DNA from: Ramlibacter sp. | Lineage (GTDB): Bacteria > Pseudomonadota > Gammaproteobacteria > Burkholderiales > Burkholderiaceae_C | Assembly (NCBI GenBank): GCA_019449555.1 | Contig: JAGRPN010000130.1 | Coordinates: 1-35,011, forward strand | DNA: 35,011 bases | Direction: 5' to 3' | Shown here: one piece after another, positions 1-7,475 of the stretch | Layout of the letters: every line of letters begins with the position of its first letter | Numbering within the stretch: position 1 is the stretch's first letter | Made by a program: the position numbers and the translations under genes | Notes under the pieces: generated by a model | The model's input: the letters and a program-made list of their open reading frames with translations, nothing else | Told to the model about the DNA's origin: nothing | The model's database searches: none

Positions 1-3000
1 CGGCCAAACAGGTGGAGCGGCTGGTGGGTCGATCTCCATCTCAGCGGGCAACGACGTCCAGTTCGGTAATTTGCTCAGCTTCGGCAGCGACACCGTGTCC
101 TTGGGCAGCGGTGCAGGTGGCGCGGGCGGAAATGTATCCATTCTTTCAAGCCAGGGCAGAGTCAACGGGACCGACGTGTACGTGTGGGGCGGAAGCGGCC
201 AGCCCGGAGGCAATGGCGGGTCCATCAATGTGTCGGCGGGCGCCAACGTGCAGCTCGGCAACGTGTACGGCTATGGCGGCTACAGCGAAACCGCGGCACC
301 CGGCGGCGCAGGCGCAATAGTTTCGATCGGCTCGAGTACGGGCAGCCTCGATCTGGGCTACGTTTCCTCGCGCGGCGGCGGTGGCGTGCCCGGGGGCCCT
401 GGCGGAAATATCACCTTGTCCGCGCCAACGGGCTCGGTCGCTGCGCGGGCCGTCGACAGTTCGGGCGGGGATGCGTCGGGCAGTCCCACAGGGGGCGGAA
501 AGGGCGGCAACGTTTTGATCACCGCAGGCTCCGGCATCAGCTTCTCGCCGGTCGAAAGCGACGATGTCTATAGCCCGGGGGGCACTGGCAACGGCGGGGC
601 CGGCGGCATCGGCGGCGATGTGACGCTGTCCAGCGGCACGGGCGGCATCGTCATCGGCTCCGGAATCATCGCGTCCGGCGGCATCAACGTATTCAATACC
701 AACCCGTCGGTGGCGGGGAAGGTGAGTTTGTCAGGTGCTTCGCTCGACATCGGCCCATCCGCCTCGGTGCACGCCAGCGGCGTCCAGATGGCGGTCGATA
801 CGATCAGTTTGCAGGGGGCTCCAGGTTCGATCGACACTGGCACTGGGTTGATCTGGATCGCGACGCAAACCCCCGGGCGGGACATCGAACTCGGCGGTTC
901 AGGCCTCGTCGGCAGTTTGCAGCTGGGCGCCGCCGAGATCGACACGCTTTCGACCTCCGGGGTGGTCCGGATCGGGTCCGCCCTGAGCGGCTCCGCCTCC
1001 GGGAGCGTCCACGTCACAGACGCGATCGCGCCCCTGGGGGGCATCATGGGGGCGCTATCGCTGAAATCGGGCAGTGATATCACGCAAACGCCGGCCGGCG
1101 TGATCAGCTCCGGGAAACTCGCGATCGAAGCAAAGGGCGGTGTGATGCTGGACGCGGCCGCCAACAGTGTTTACAGCGTGACCGGTCGCTCGGGCAACTC
1201 CGACGACAAGGACTTCAGATTCAGCAATGGCGCCACCCCTCTGCAGGTTGGTGGCGCGCTCGATTTCATGCCCGCTGGCATTTCGGTTTCTGGGACCGCT
1301 GCCGGTTACGCCGGCGACACAGGCAGCGGCGCCGACGGGATTATCGCGCTGACTACGGGCAAAGCGCTGACGCAGGCGCCGAATGCGTTCTTGGCCGCCA
1401 AGGCAGTGTATGCCGAGGGCAAGTCCGTGGACCTGAGCGCATCGAATCCCACGGGCGTCATCGCAGGCCAAGCCACCGGCACCGCTTCCGGAGACATCTT
1501 CAGGTACTGGAGTTCTGCGGGGATCTTCCTGAACACGGTGAATGGGTTCAGCGGCATCCAGCAGGCCGATCTGGTCGATCCCGTCGGGATCTACCTGCGC
1601 GGCGCGAGCATCGGGCAGCAAAGCACCGCTCCGGTGGTTTCGCCTGGGGGGCTCGACCTGACGACCACCACCGGCTCTATTGCGCTGAACTCCACGGCCA
1701 ACAGCGTGGCCACCTTCAGTGCCAGCGGGCCGGGTCCGCTTGCCTTCAACAATGCCGCCGACCTGACGCTGAAAGCGATCTCGGTGAGTTCAAGCTCGAG
1801 TGTGAATATCGCGAGCGCCGGCGCTTTGACAGTGTCGCAGAACATCGACGTCGGCGCGGGGGTCGTGCTGAGTGCGCAGGGAGCCGGGAAGAGCCTGAAC
1901 GTGAACGCGCCGATCAATAGCACGGCGGGCGGTGACGCCGTCGTCCTGAGCGGCGCAAATTTCGTGAACTCTTATGGCACCGGTGCGGTCAGCGCGCCTA
2001 ACGGAAGATGGTTGATCTATTCCAGTGATCCGGCCTCCGACACATTCGGCGGCTTGCTTTCCGGCAACAGCGCCGTGTGGGGCGCCACTTACACAGCCAA
2101 TCTCCCCGGAAGCATTGCCGCTGGAAACCGTTACGTATTTTCAAGGCAGCCCACGGTCAGCGTCACTGCCAATCCGCAGAGCAAGATCTACGATGCGACG
2201 CCGACGTTTGCTTCGCCCACGTATTCGGCCTCAGGCATGGTTGACGCTTCGTTGTACGGCGGTGTATTTACCCAGGATGTGTTGACTGGCTCCCTGACAA
2301 TTGCCGCTCCCTCCAAGAACGTGGGCAGCTATTCCATCCAGCAGGGAAGTTTGACGCAGCCCAATGGTTACCAGCTCACTTTCACACCCGGCATCACTGC
2401 GACGATCACCCCAGCCTCGCTCACGGTCACCGGAGTTTCTGACAAGGTTTACGACCGGACGACGGTCGCGACGCTGAACGGCACTACTACTCTTGGCGGT
2501 GTGCTTGCGGCCGACAACGTCAATGTCAGCGCCGGCACTGTCGCCTTTGCCGACAAGAATGTGGGTACTGCGAAACCGGTAACAGTGACGGGCGTCACGC
2601 TGAGTGGCACGGACGCGAGCAACTACACCGTTTCAGCACCGACCGGGTTGACTGCGAACATCACCCCGGCGTCCGTGACATTGACTGGGATCACAGCGAA
2701 CCCCAAAGTCTACGACGGCACCACGGTGGCGGCCCTGAGCGGCACCGGGGTGCTCAGCGGCGTTGTCACGGGCGATAGCGTGAGCGTGAGCGGCGGCACT
2801 GGCAGCTTTGCCGATAAAAACGTGGGCACCGCGAAACCGGTATCGGTGACGGGTGTAGCCCTCACAGGACCAGACGCGGGCAATTACACGGTCACTGCGC
2901 CCAGCAGCCTGAGCGCCGACATCACGCAGGCCAGCCTGACGGTGACCGGCCTGACGGCTATGTCCAAAGTCTATGACGCGACGACCACGGCCACCCTGAG

Positions 3001-3898
3001 CGGCACCGGCCTGCTCAGTGGTGTTATCACGGGCGACAGCGTCAACGTGAGCGGCGGCACTGGCAGCTTTGCCGATAAAAACGTGGGCACCGCGAAACCG
3101 GTGTCGGTGACGGGTGTAGCCCTCACAGGACCAGACGCGGGCAATTACAAAGTCACTGCGCCCACCACCATCCTGAGTGCCGACATCACACCCGCCAGCC
3201 TGGACATCACTGCACTGGATCAGGCAAAACTCGAAGGTACGCTGTTCAGCTTTACTGGTATGGAGTTTTCAGCCGCTGGTTTGGTCGGTGGCGAACAGAT
3301 AGTTAGTGTCGCCCTGGCCAGCCCCGGCGCGGCCGTTTCCGCGCCGGTGGGAAGTTACGGCATTACAGCCAGCTCGCCGGGGGGCGCCTCAGGATTCCTC
3401 GCGTCCAACTACAACATCCGTTTCGCTGGTGGCACCATGCTGGTAAATGCTGCCGTCGCTCCGCCGCCGGACTCCACGCCACCGACGACTCCCGCCCCGA
3501 CGCCAGCTCCTACCCCGGCGCCGACACCTGCGCCCACGCCGGCACCGACACCTGCTCCCACTCCAGCGCCAACTCCCGCGCCGACACCTGCTCCCACTCC
3601 CGCGCCCACCCCGGCGCCCACGCCCGCACCGACACCTGCGCCCACGCCTGTACCCACGCCTGCACCGACCGCCGACCCGACATCCACCAGCACGGTGGAC
3701 AAGATCGTGGAAATCCTGCGGCAGGAAAGTCGCGCCGTGATCCAGGAAGCCGTGGCCGAACTCGATACCGGCGCCTTGAAGACGTTCGTGACGCTGCTCG
3801 TCAAGGAGGCCGAAGTGCAGGTGGCCGAAGCGGAGAAGAAAGCCGCGGACGAGAAGAAGGCGAGCGGACTGGCCGGCGACAACCAGTGCCGGCCCTGA
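1..3898 (+). CDS. Large secreted adhesin-like protein with MBG/YDG repeats (5' end outside window)
   Basis: The reading frame is open from base 2 to the stop at 3896-3898, about 1298 visible residues, so the true start lies upstream; the TTG at 71 is only an internal codon. The first 200 or so residues are glycine-rich (GGNVSI, GGSINVS type units), as in beta-helical haemagglutinin-type exoproteins. A long beta-repeat region follows, then one MBG-like unit (about 2150-2416) and three YDG-type repeats (2417-3196) with KVYDGTT and FADKNVGTAKPV motifs. After a further beta domain come a PTPAP tract (3488-3670) and a roughly 70-residue lysine/glutamate-rich helical tail ending in NQCRP. No autotransporter barrel is visible at the C-terminus, so export by a two-partner secretion pore is the likeliest route, though no partner is seen here. 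The family is known for surface adhesion; the exact ligand cannot be told. It converges on the glcD-like gene, 24 bp away. Confidence 0.85.
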   Translation, partial: GQTGGAAGGSISISAGNDVQFGNLLSFGSDTVSLGSGAGGAGGNVSILSSQGRVNGTDVYVWGGSGQPGGNGGSINVSAGANVQLGNVYGYGGYSETAAPGGAGAIVSIGSSTGSLDLGYVSSRGGGGVPGGPGGNITLSAPTGSVAARAVDSSGGDASGSPTGGGKGGNVLITAGSGISFSPVESDDVYSPGGTGNGGAGGIGGDVTLSSGTGGIVIGSGIIASGGINVFNTNPSVAGKVSLSGASLDIGPSASVHASGVQMAVDTISLQGAPGSIDTGTGLIWIATQTPGRDIELGGSGLVGSLQLGAAEIDTLSTSGVVRIGSALSGSASGSVHVTDAIAPLGGIMGALSLKSGSDITQTPAGVISSGKLAIEAKGGVMLDAAANSVYSVTGRSGNSDDKDFRFSNGATPLQVGGALDFMPAGISVSGTAAGYAGDTGSGADGIIALTTGKALTQAPNAFLAAKAVYAEGKSVDLSASNPTGVIAGQATGTASGDIFRYWSSAGIFLNTVNGFSGIQQADLVDPVGIYLRGASIGQQSTAPVVSPGGLDLTTTTGSIALNSTANSVATFSASGPGPLAFNNAADLTLKAISVSSSSSVNIASAGALTVSQNIDVGAGVVLSAQGAGKSLNVNAPINSTAGGDAVVLSGANFVNSYGTGAVSAPNGRWLIYSSDPASDTFGGLLSGNSAVWGATYTANLPGSIAAGNRYVFSRQPTVSVTANPQSKIYDATPTFASPTYSASGMVDASLYGGVFTQDVLTGSLTIAAPSKNVGSYSIQQGSLTQPNGYQLTFTPGITATITPASLTVTGVSDKVYDRTTVATLNGTTTLGGVLAADNVNVSAGTVAFADKNVGTAKPVTVTGVTLSGTDASNYTVSAPTGLTANITPASVTLTGITANPKVYDGTTVAALSGTGVLSGVVTGDSVSVSGGTGSFADKNVGTAKPVSVTGVALTGPDAGNYTVTAPSSLSADITQASLTVTGLTAMSKVYDATTTATLSGTGLLSGVITGDSVNVSGGTGSFADKNVGTAKPVSVTGVALTGPDAGNYKVTAPTTILSADITPASLDITALDQAKLEGTLFSFTGMEFSAAGLVGGEQIVSVALASPGAAVSAPVGSYGITASSPGGASGFLASNYNIRFAGGTMLVNAAVAPPPDSTPPTTPAPTPAPTPAPTPAPTPAPTPAPTPAPTPAPTPAPTPAPTPAPTPAPTPAPTPVPTPAPTADPTSTSTVDKIVEILRQESRAVIQEAVAELDTGALKTFVTLLVKEAEVQVAEAEKKAADEKKASGLAGDNQCRP
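2417..3196 (+). repeat. Three tandem YDG-type repeats within the adhesin
   Basis: Three units of 85, 87 and 88 codons start at 2417, 2672 and 2933. Each opens with an S-(L/V)-T-(V/L)-T-G strand, carries KVYD near residue 12 and FADKNVGTAKPV in the middle, and closes with an ITPA/ITQA turn. Units 2 and 3 share about 103 almost identical bases (2786-2888 and 3047-3149, offset 261, one difference seen), pointing to recent duplication or gene conversion. Confidence 0.85.
3488..3670 (+). repeat. PTPAP proline-rich low-complexity tract
   Basis: About fifteen 12-base units encode P-T-P-A with one V substitution near the end. Third codon positions vary between units (CCG, CCC, CCT; GCG, GCC, GCT, GCA), so the protein sequence is more uniform than the DNA. 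It probably forms an extended, stiff spacer between the YDG repeats and the helical tail. The antisense strand gives an artificial V-G-A-G repeat that should not be taken as a gene. Confidence 0.9.
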
Positions 3899-3922
3899 AG
3901 GTCCGCAGTTGCCTAGCTGCCG

Positions 3923-5416
3923 TCAGAACCGCGGCAGGTCCGGGTGCGCGAGCCGGCCCCCGCGCACCAGCATCTTGCCGTATTCGGCGCAGCGATTGAG
4001 CGTCGGGATGACCTTGCCGGGGTTGAGCAGGCCCTTGCCGTCGAAGCCGCGCTTGACGCCGAACATCTGCTCGCATTCGGCGCGGCTGAACTGCACGCAC
4101 ATCGAATTGAGCTTTTCCACGCCGACGCCATGCTCGCCGGTGACGGTGCCGCCCATCGCGACGCTCGTCTCCAGGATCTCGGCGCCGAACAGCTCGGCCC
4201 GGTGCAGCTGGTCGGCGTCGTTGGCATCGAACAGGATCAGCGGGTGCAGGTTGCCGTCGCCGGCGTGGAACACGTTGGCGCAGCGCAGGGCGTACTTCTT
4301 TTCCATCTGCTGGATCGCCAGCAGGATGTCGGCCAGGCGCTTGCGCGGAATGGTCGAATCCATGCACATGTAATCAGGACTGAGGCGCCCGGACGCCGGG
4401 AACGCATTCTTGCGGCCGCTCCAGAACTTCAGCCGCTCCGCTTCGTCGCGGCTCACCGCGATGGCGGTAGCACCGTGGGAGCGCAGCACTTCGCTCATGC
4501 GCCCGATCTCTTCTTCCACCTCGTGCGGCGTACCGTCGCTTTCGCACAGGAGGATGGCCTCGGCCGTCAGGTCGTAGCCGGCATGCACGAATGCTTCCAC
4601 GGCGGCCGTCATCGGCTTGTCCATCATCTCCAGTCCGGCAGGAATGATGCCCGCGGCGATCACCGCGGCCACCGCATCGCCGGCCTTGCGGATGTCATCG
4701 AAGCTCGCCATGATGCAGCGCGCCAGGATCGGTTTAGGGACCAGCTTGACCGTGACTTCCGTCGCCACCGCGAGCATGCCTTCACTGCCGATCACCACGC
4801 TGAGCAGATCGAACCCGGCGCAGTCGAGCGCTTCGCTGCCGAATTCCACCGGCTCGCCTTCCACCGTGAAGCCGCGCACCTTGAGCACGTTGTGCAGCGT
4901 CAAGCCGTACTTCAGGCAATGCACGCCGCCGGAGTTTTCGGCGACGTTGCCGCCGATCGTGCAGGCGATCTGGCTGGACGGGTCCGGCGCGTAGTACAGC
5001 CCGTAAGGCGCGGCCGCTTCGCTGATCGCCAGGTTGCGCACGCCGCACTGCACCCGGGCCGTGCGCGCGAGCGCGTCGAGCTTCACGATCCGGTTGAACC
5101 GCGCCAGCGACAAGGTGACGCCCATTGCATTGGGCATGGCGCCACCCGACAAGCCCGTCCCTGCCCCGCGCGCCACCACCGGCACGTCCAGGGCGTGACA
5201 GGTGCGCAGCACCGCTTGCACCTGGGCGTCGCTTTCGGGCAGGGCGACCACGAGCGGCCGCTGGCGATAGGCGGTGAGCCCGTCGCACTCGTAGGGCGTG
5301 GTGTCCTCGGGCTGCCATAGCAGGGCCTCCGGGGGCAGCACCGCCTGCAGGGCGCGCACGACCTGCGACTGGCGCTCGGCTCGTTGCAGGACGGCAGGGT
5401 CGGAGGCGGCGTTCAT
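3923..5416 (-). CDS. glcD: FAD-linked oxidase, glycolate oxidase subunit GlcD-like
   Basis: This 497-residue protein has the full vanillyl-alcohol-oxidase fold of GlcD and D-lactate dehydrogenases. The FAD-binding half carries GAGTGLSGG (residues 84-92) and IGGNVAENSGG (154-164); the C-terminal FAD-oxidase half carries HAGDGNLHP (from 384) and GEHGVG (from 427). The family oxidises 2-hydroxy acids such as glycolate or D-lactate, feeding electrons to the respiratory chain, usually with GlcE and GlcF. The ATG at 5416 gives a normal length. No glcE or glcF lies on either side: downstream is the convergent adhesin and upstream a divergent gene. The enzyme may therefore work with distant partners or be a solitary D-lactate or 2-hydroxyglutarate-type dehydrogenase; the fold is certain, the substrate is not. 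Confidence 0.85.
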   Translation of the reverse strand: MNAASDPAVLQRAERQSQVVRALQAVLPPEALLWQPEDTTPYECDGLTAYRQRPLVVALPESDAQVQAVLRTCHALDVPVVARGAGTGLSGGAMPNAMGVTLSLARFNRIVKLDALARTARVQCGVRNLAISEAAAPYGLYYAPDPSSQIACTIGGNVAENSGGVHCLKYGLTLHNVLKVRGFTVEGEPVEFGSEALDCAGFDLLSVVIGSEGMLAVATEVTVKLVPKPILARCIMASFDDIRKAGDAVAAVIAAGIIPAGLEMMDKPMTAAVEAFVHAGYDLTAEAILLCESDGTPHEVEEEIGRMSEVLRSHGATAIAVSRDEAERLKFWSGRKNAFPASGRLSPDYMCMDSTIPRKRLADILLAIQQMEKKYALRCANVFHAGDGNLHPLILFDANDADQLHRAELFGAEILETSVAMGGTVTGEHGVGVEKLNSMCVQFSRAECEQMFGVKRGFDGKGLLNPGKVIPTLNRCAEYGKMLVRGGRLAHPDLPRF

Positions 5417-5708
5417 GGACCGGACTTTAGGGCATGCGAGTCGCCCCGGGTATGAGCTTTTTGCATGGTGAAGCTGAAAAAACGCTTCCGTCAGCCCGTA
5501 GTCGGCCTCGGCGCCGGCCGGGGCCAGGATAGGAATGTTCCGACTGTGCGCTATGCGCTATGTCAATTCGGCACTCATCCGGCGCTGGCACCATCTCTTC
5601 ACGAGATTACGAGACAAGCAGCAAAAGGACGGAAAGGACGATCATGAGCAGTATCCAGCGTGAAAAGCCGGACCGCGTGGTTTCAGCAGGCAAAGAGGAG
5701 TCGGGACA
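5417..5708. other. Divergent intergenic region of 292 bp
   Basis: The region separates the divergent glcD-like and RquA-like genes, so it should hold promoters for both. I see no consensus sigma-70 pair that I trust. A short direct repeat, TGCGCTA twice in a row near 5546-5562, is present. Its right part holds the small ORF at 5644-5712. A 60-codon frame at 5465-5647 has no ribosome-binding site or recognisable sequence and is not called. Confidence 0.5.
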
Positions 5709-5712
5709 ATGA
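5644..5712 (+). CDS. Candidate 22-residue upstream ORF coupled to the RquA-like gene
   Basis: An ATG at 5644 preceded by AAAGGAC (a plausible ribosome-binding site, about 5632-5638) opens a frame of 22 charged codons. It ends in a TGA at 5710-5712 that overlaps the ATG of the next gene at 5709, giving an ATGA junction. That geometry is typical of translational coupling. The next gene also has its own GAGGAG site just before its start, inside this frame. It could be a leader peptide or chance; the peptide itself (begins MSSIQREKPD) is not recognised. Confidence 0.35.
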   Translation: MSSIQREKPDRVVSAGKEESGQ

Positions 5713-6497
5713 ATACCTGGATGAGCAATGCCGCCTTCGGCATCTTCTTCGTGTTGGCCGCCACGGGCCTGTTCTTCTTCGTGGTCACCCGCGGCGCGTT
5801 GATCGTGCGGGGCCTCGCCGGCGCGGGGCACGAGAGCTCGCACGTCTACCCGATCTACTCCAACATGGGCCTGATCAAGCTGGTCGATTACCAGCCCGTC
5901 ATCTCGGCCATCCTGCTGTTCCAGTATCCGCGCCTGGTCACGAAGATCGTCGAGGGCCTCAAGGCCACCGATCTGCGCAACAAGAAAGTGCTGGTCACGT
6001 CCTGCGCCTTCGGCAACGTGATTCCGCGCGTGGTGGAAGCGTCGCTGCAATCGGGCGCCGAGAAGGTCCTGATCGCGGACATCATCCGCAACGAGCTGAT
6101 CCACGCGAAAAGCAAGCTCGCCCATTATTCCGGCAAGGTGCAGTACATCGAGGACAACGCCACCGCGATGAAGCAGGAGGAGGGGCTCGCCGACGCGAAC
6201 GTGATGTTCTTCCTGCTGCACGAGCTGCCGCACCACCTCAAGGCGAAGGCGCTCAGCGAAGCCGGCCGCATGCTCAAGTCCGGCGGCAAGCTGTACCTGG
6301 GCGAGTTCCACAAGCCCGAACCCTGGTTGCTGCGCATCCTGAGCTGGACCTACTTCAAGGTGTTCGAGCCGCTCGGGCTGGCGCTGTGGGATTCGCACGA
6401 CCCCGTGCTGCTGCTGCAGGAAATGGGCGGCTGGTCGGTGGAACGCTCCACCTACTTTTTCGGCAATTTCCAGGTCATCACCGCAACCAAACACTAA
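5709..6497 (+). CDS. Membrane-anchored class I SAM-dependent enzyme, RquA-like
   Basis: The 262-residue protein starts with one hydrophobic segment (residues about 9-33), then a SAM-binding Rossmann domain. The usual GxGxG of motif I is replaced by VTSCAFGN (96-103), followed by IPRVVE. Later motifs are FFLLHELP (167-174), GGK (192-194), EFHKP (199-203), EPLGLALW (220-227) and TYFFGN (248-253). From family knowledge, this set (non-canonical motif I, FFLLHE-P, an acidic-aromatic-H-(K/R)P turn, EP..L.LW, TYF.G) resembles RquA, the enzyme that converts ubiquinone to rhodoquinone with SAM as amino donor. The membrane anchor would fit a lipid-soluble substrate. Start ATG 5709 has GAGGAG upstream. 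Transcription ends at the strong terminator downstream. It could instead be a paralogous methyltransferase; family placement is inference, so no symbol is given. Confidence 0.6.
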   Translation: MNTWMSNAAFGIFFVLAATGLFFFVVTRGALIVRGLAGAGHESSHVYPIYSNMGLIKLVDYQPVISAILLFQYPRLVTKIVEGLKATDLRNKKVLVTSCAFGNVIPRVVEASLQSGAEKVLIADIIRNELIHAKSKLAHYSGKVQYIEDNATAMKQEEGLADANVMFFLLHELPHHLKAKALSEAGRMLKSGGKLYLGEFHKPEPWLLRILSWTYFKVFEPLGLALWDSHDPVLLLQEMGGWSVERSTYFFGNFQVITATKH

Positions 6498-6547
6498 ACC
6501 GGAGGGCCGCACGGCACCGGCCCTGGATGGGCCGGCAAGCCGGGACC

Positions 6548-6591
6548 AGGACAGGTGCGCGGGGCACGCCCCGCGCACCTGTCCTTTTTTT
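6548..6591 (+). terminator. Strong rho-independent terminator
   Basis: A perfect 17-bp inverted repeat (arms 6548-6564 and 6569-6585, 4-base loop) is followed by a run of T to 6591. It lies 50 bases after the RquA-like stop and ends just before the convergent LysR stop at 6595. The T-run is only on the plus side, so it acts for the plus-strand gene. It is by far the best terminator in the window. Confidence 0.95.
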
Positions 6592-6594
6592 AGG

Positions 6595-7461
6595 TCAGAC
6601 GCTTTTTTTCAGCCACTCGGCGAAAGCGGCGCATTCCCAGCGATCCATCGTGCCGGTGCGCCAGCACAGGTAATGCGCGTGCGGACTGGGGACGTTGCGT
6701 TCCGAGATGCGCTCGAGGCTGCCATTGTCCAGCCAGGGCTGGCCCAGCTTCAGGCGCACCAGTGCGATCCCGAGTCCCTGCGCCGCCGCGTCGCACACCA
6801 GCCCGATGTCGTTGAAGGAAGACCCTTCGGCCGGTTCGGGCGCATCCACGCCATGCGCCAGGAACCAGGTGCGCCAGGGCTCGAGCGGTGTCTTGATGAG
6901 CTTGGCCGCCAGCAGCTCCTCGATCGTGTCGAACGGGCCGTTGGCGCGGATGTAGCTGGGCGCTGCCAGCGGCGTGACCTCGTCGGTCATGAGGCACAGG
7001 TGCTCGACGTCCGCATAGCGGCCGGTGCCGTAGCGGATCACCAGGTCCGCGTCTTCGGCCACCACGTCCAGTAGCGGAATCGAGACCTGCAGCGTCAGGT
7101 CGATCTCGGGATAGGCGTCGAGGAAGCTGCGCAACCGCGGCATCAGGATCGAGCGCGAAAAAGTGGGCGTGACTGCGACCCTCAATTTGCGTTTGCCTTG
7201 CGCGCTGTCCCGGCCCGGAAAGCGCTCCAGGCTGGCGAGTCCCTCGCGCACCTGGGCCAGGTATTCGCTGCCTTCGGTCGTGAGCGAGAAATCCGCCCGG
7301 CCGAACAATTTCGTGCCGATGATCTGCTCGAGTTGGCGCACGCGGTGGCTGACGGCGCTGGGCGTGACGCACAGTTCGTCGGCGGCCAGGGTGACGGAGC
7401 GCAGCCGCGCCAAGGCCTCGAACGTGAGCAGGCACTGGATCGGAGGAATGCGCACGGCCAT
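6595..7461 (-). CDS. LysR-family transcriptional regulator, GcvA-like
   Basis: The 288-residue protein has an N-terminal winged helix-turn-helix (residues about 5-65, with AADELCVTPSAVSHRVRQLE) and a LysR substrate-binding domain (about 90-285). The short spacing and the P-P-I-Q-C-L-L-T-F-E-A start match the GcvA subgroup, whose best-known member controls the glycine cleavage system. It starts 14 bases after the purU stop, so the two are probably co-transcribed. A regulator of one-carbon metabolism beside a formyl-THF hydrolase makes sense, but the target and ligand are inference. It converges on the terminator of the plus-strand gene. Confidence 0.85.
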   Translation of the reverse strand: MAVRIPPIQCLLTFEALARLRSVTLAADELCVTPSAVSHRVRQLEQIIGTKLFGRADFSLTTEGSEYLAQVREGLASLERFPGRDSAQGKRKLRVAVTPTFSRSILMPRLRSFLDAYPEIDLTLQVSIPLLDVVAEDADLVIRYGTGRYADVEHLCLMTDEVTPLAAPSYIRANGPFDTIEELLAAKLIKTPLEPWRTWFLAHGVDAPEPAEGSSFNDIGLVCDAAAQGLGIALVRLKLGQPWLDNGSLERISERNVPSPHAHYLCWRTGTMDRWECAAFAEWLKKSV

Positions 7462-7475
7462 GCGCGATTGTCACG

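Noticed and set aside
3409-3882. Minus-strand frame with V-G-A-G repeats
   Set aside because: The repeat is just the complement of the PTPAP tract, and the sense frame belongs to a 1298-residue protein.
3944-5320. 458-codon plus-strand open frame
   Set aside because: It is the antisense shadow of the glcD-like gene; long antisense frames are common at this GC content.
5465-5647. 60-codon plus-strand frame upstream of the RquA-like gene
   Set aside because: No ribosome-binding site, no recognisable motif, and it overlaps the better supported small ORF.
5417-6591. Possible defence or toxin-antitoxin module around the small ORF and SAM enzyme
   Set aside because: No DNA-methyltransferase motifs (NPPY or PCQ type), no nuclease and no toxin fold are visible; the gene is better explained as an RquA-like or lipid-linked enzyme.
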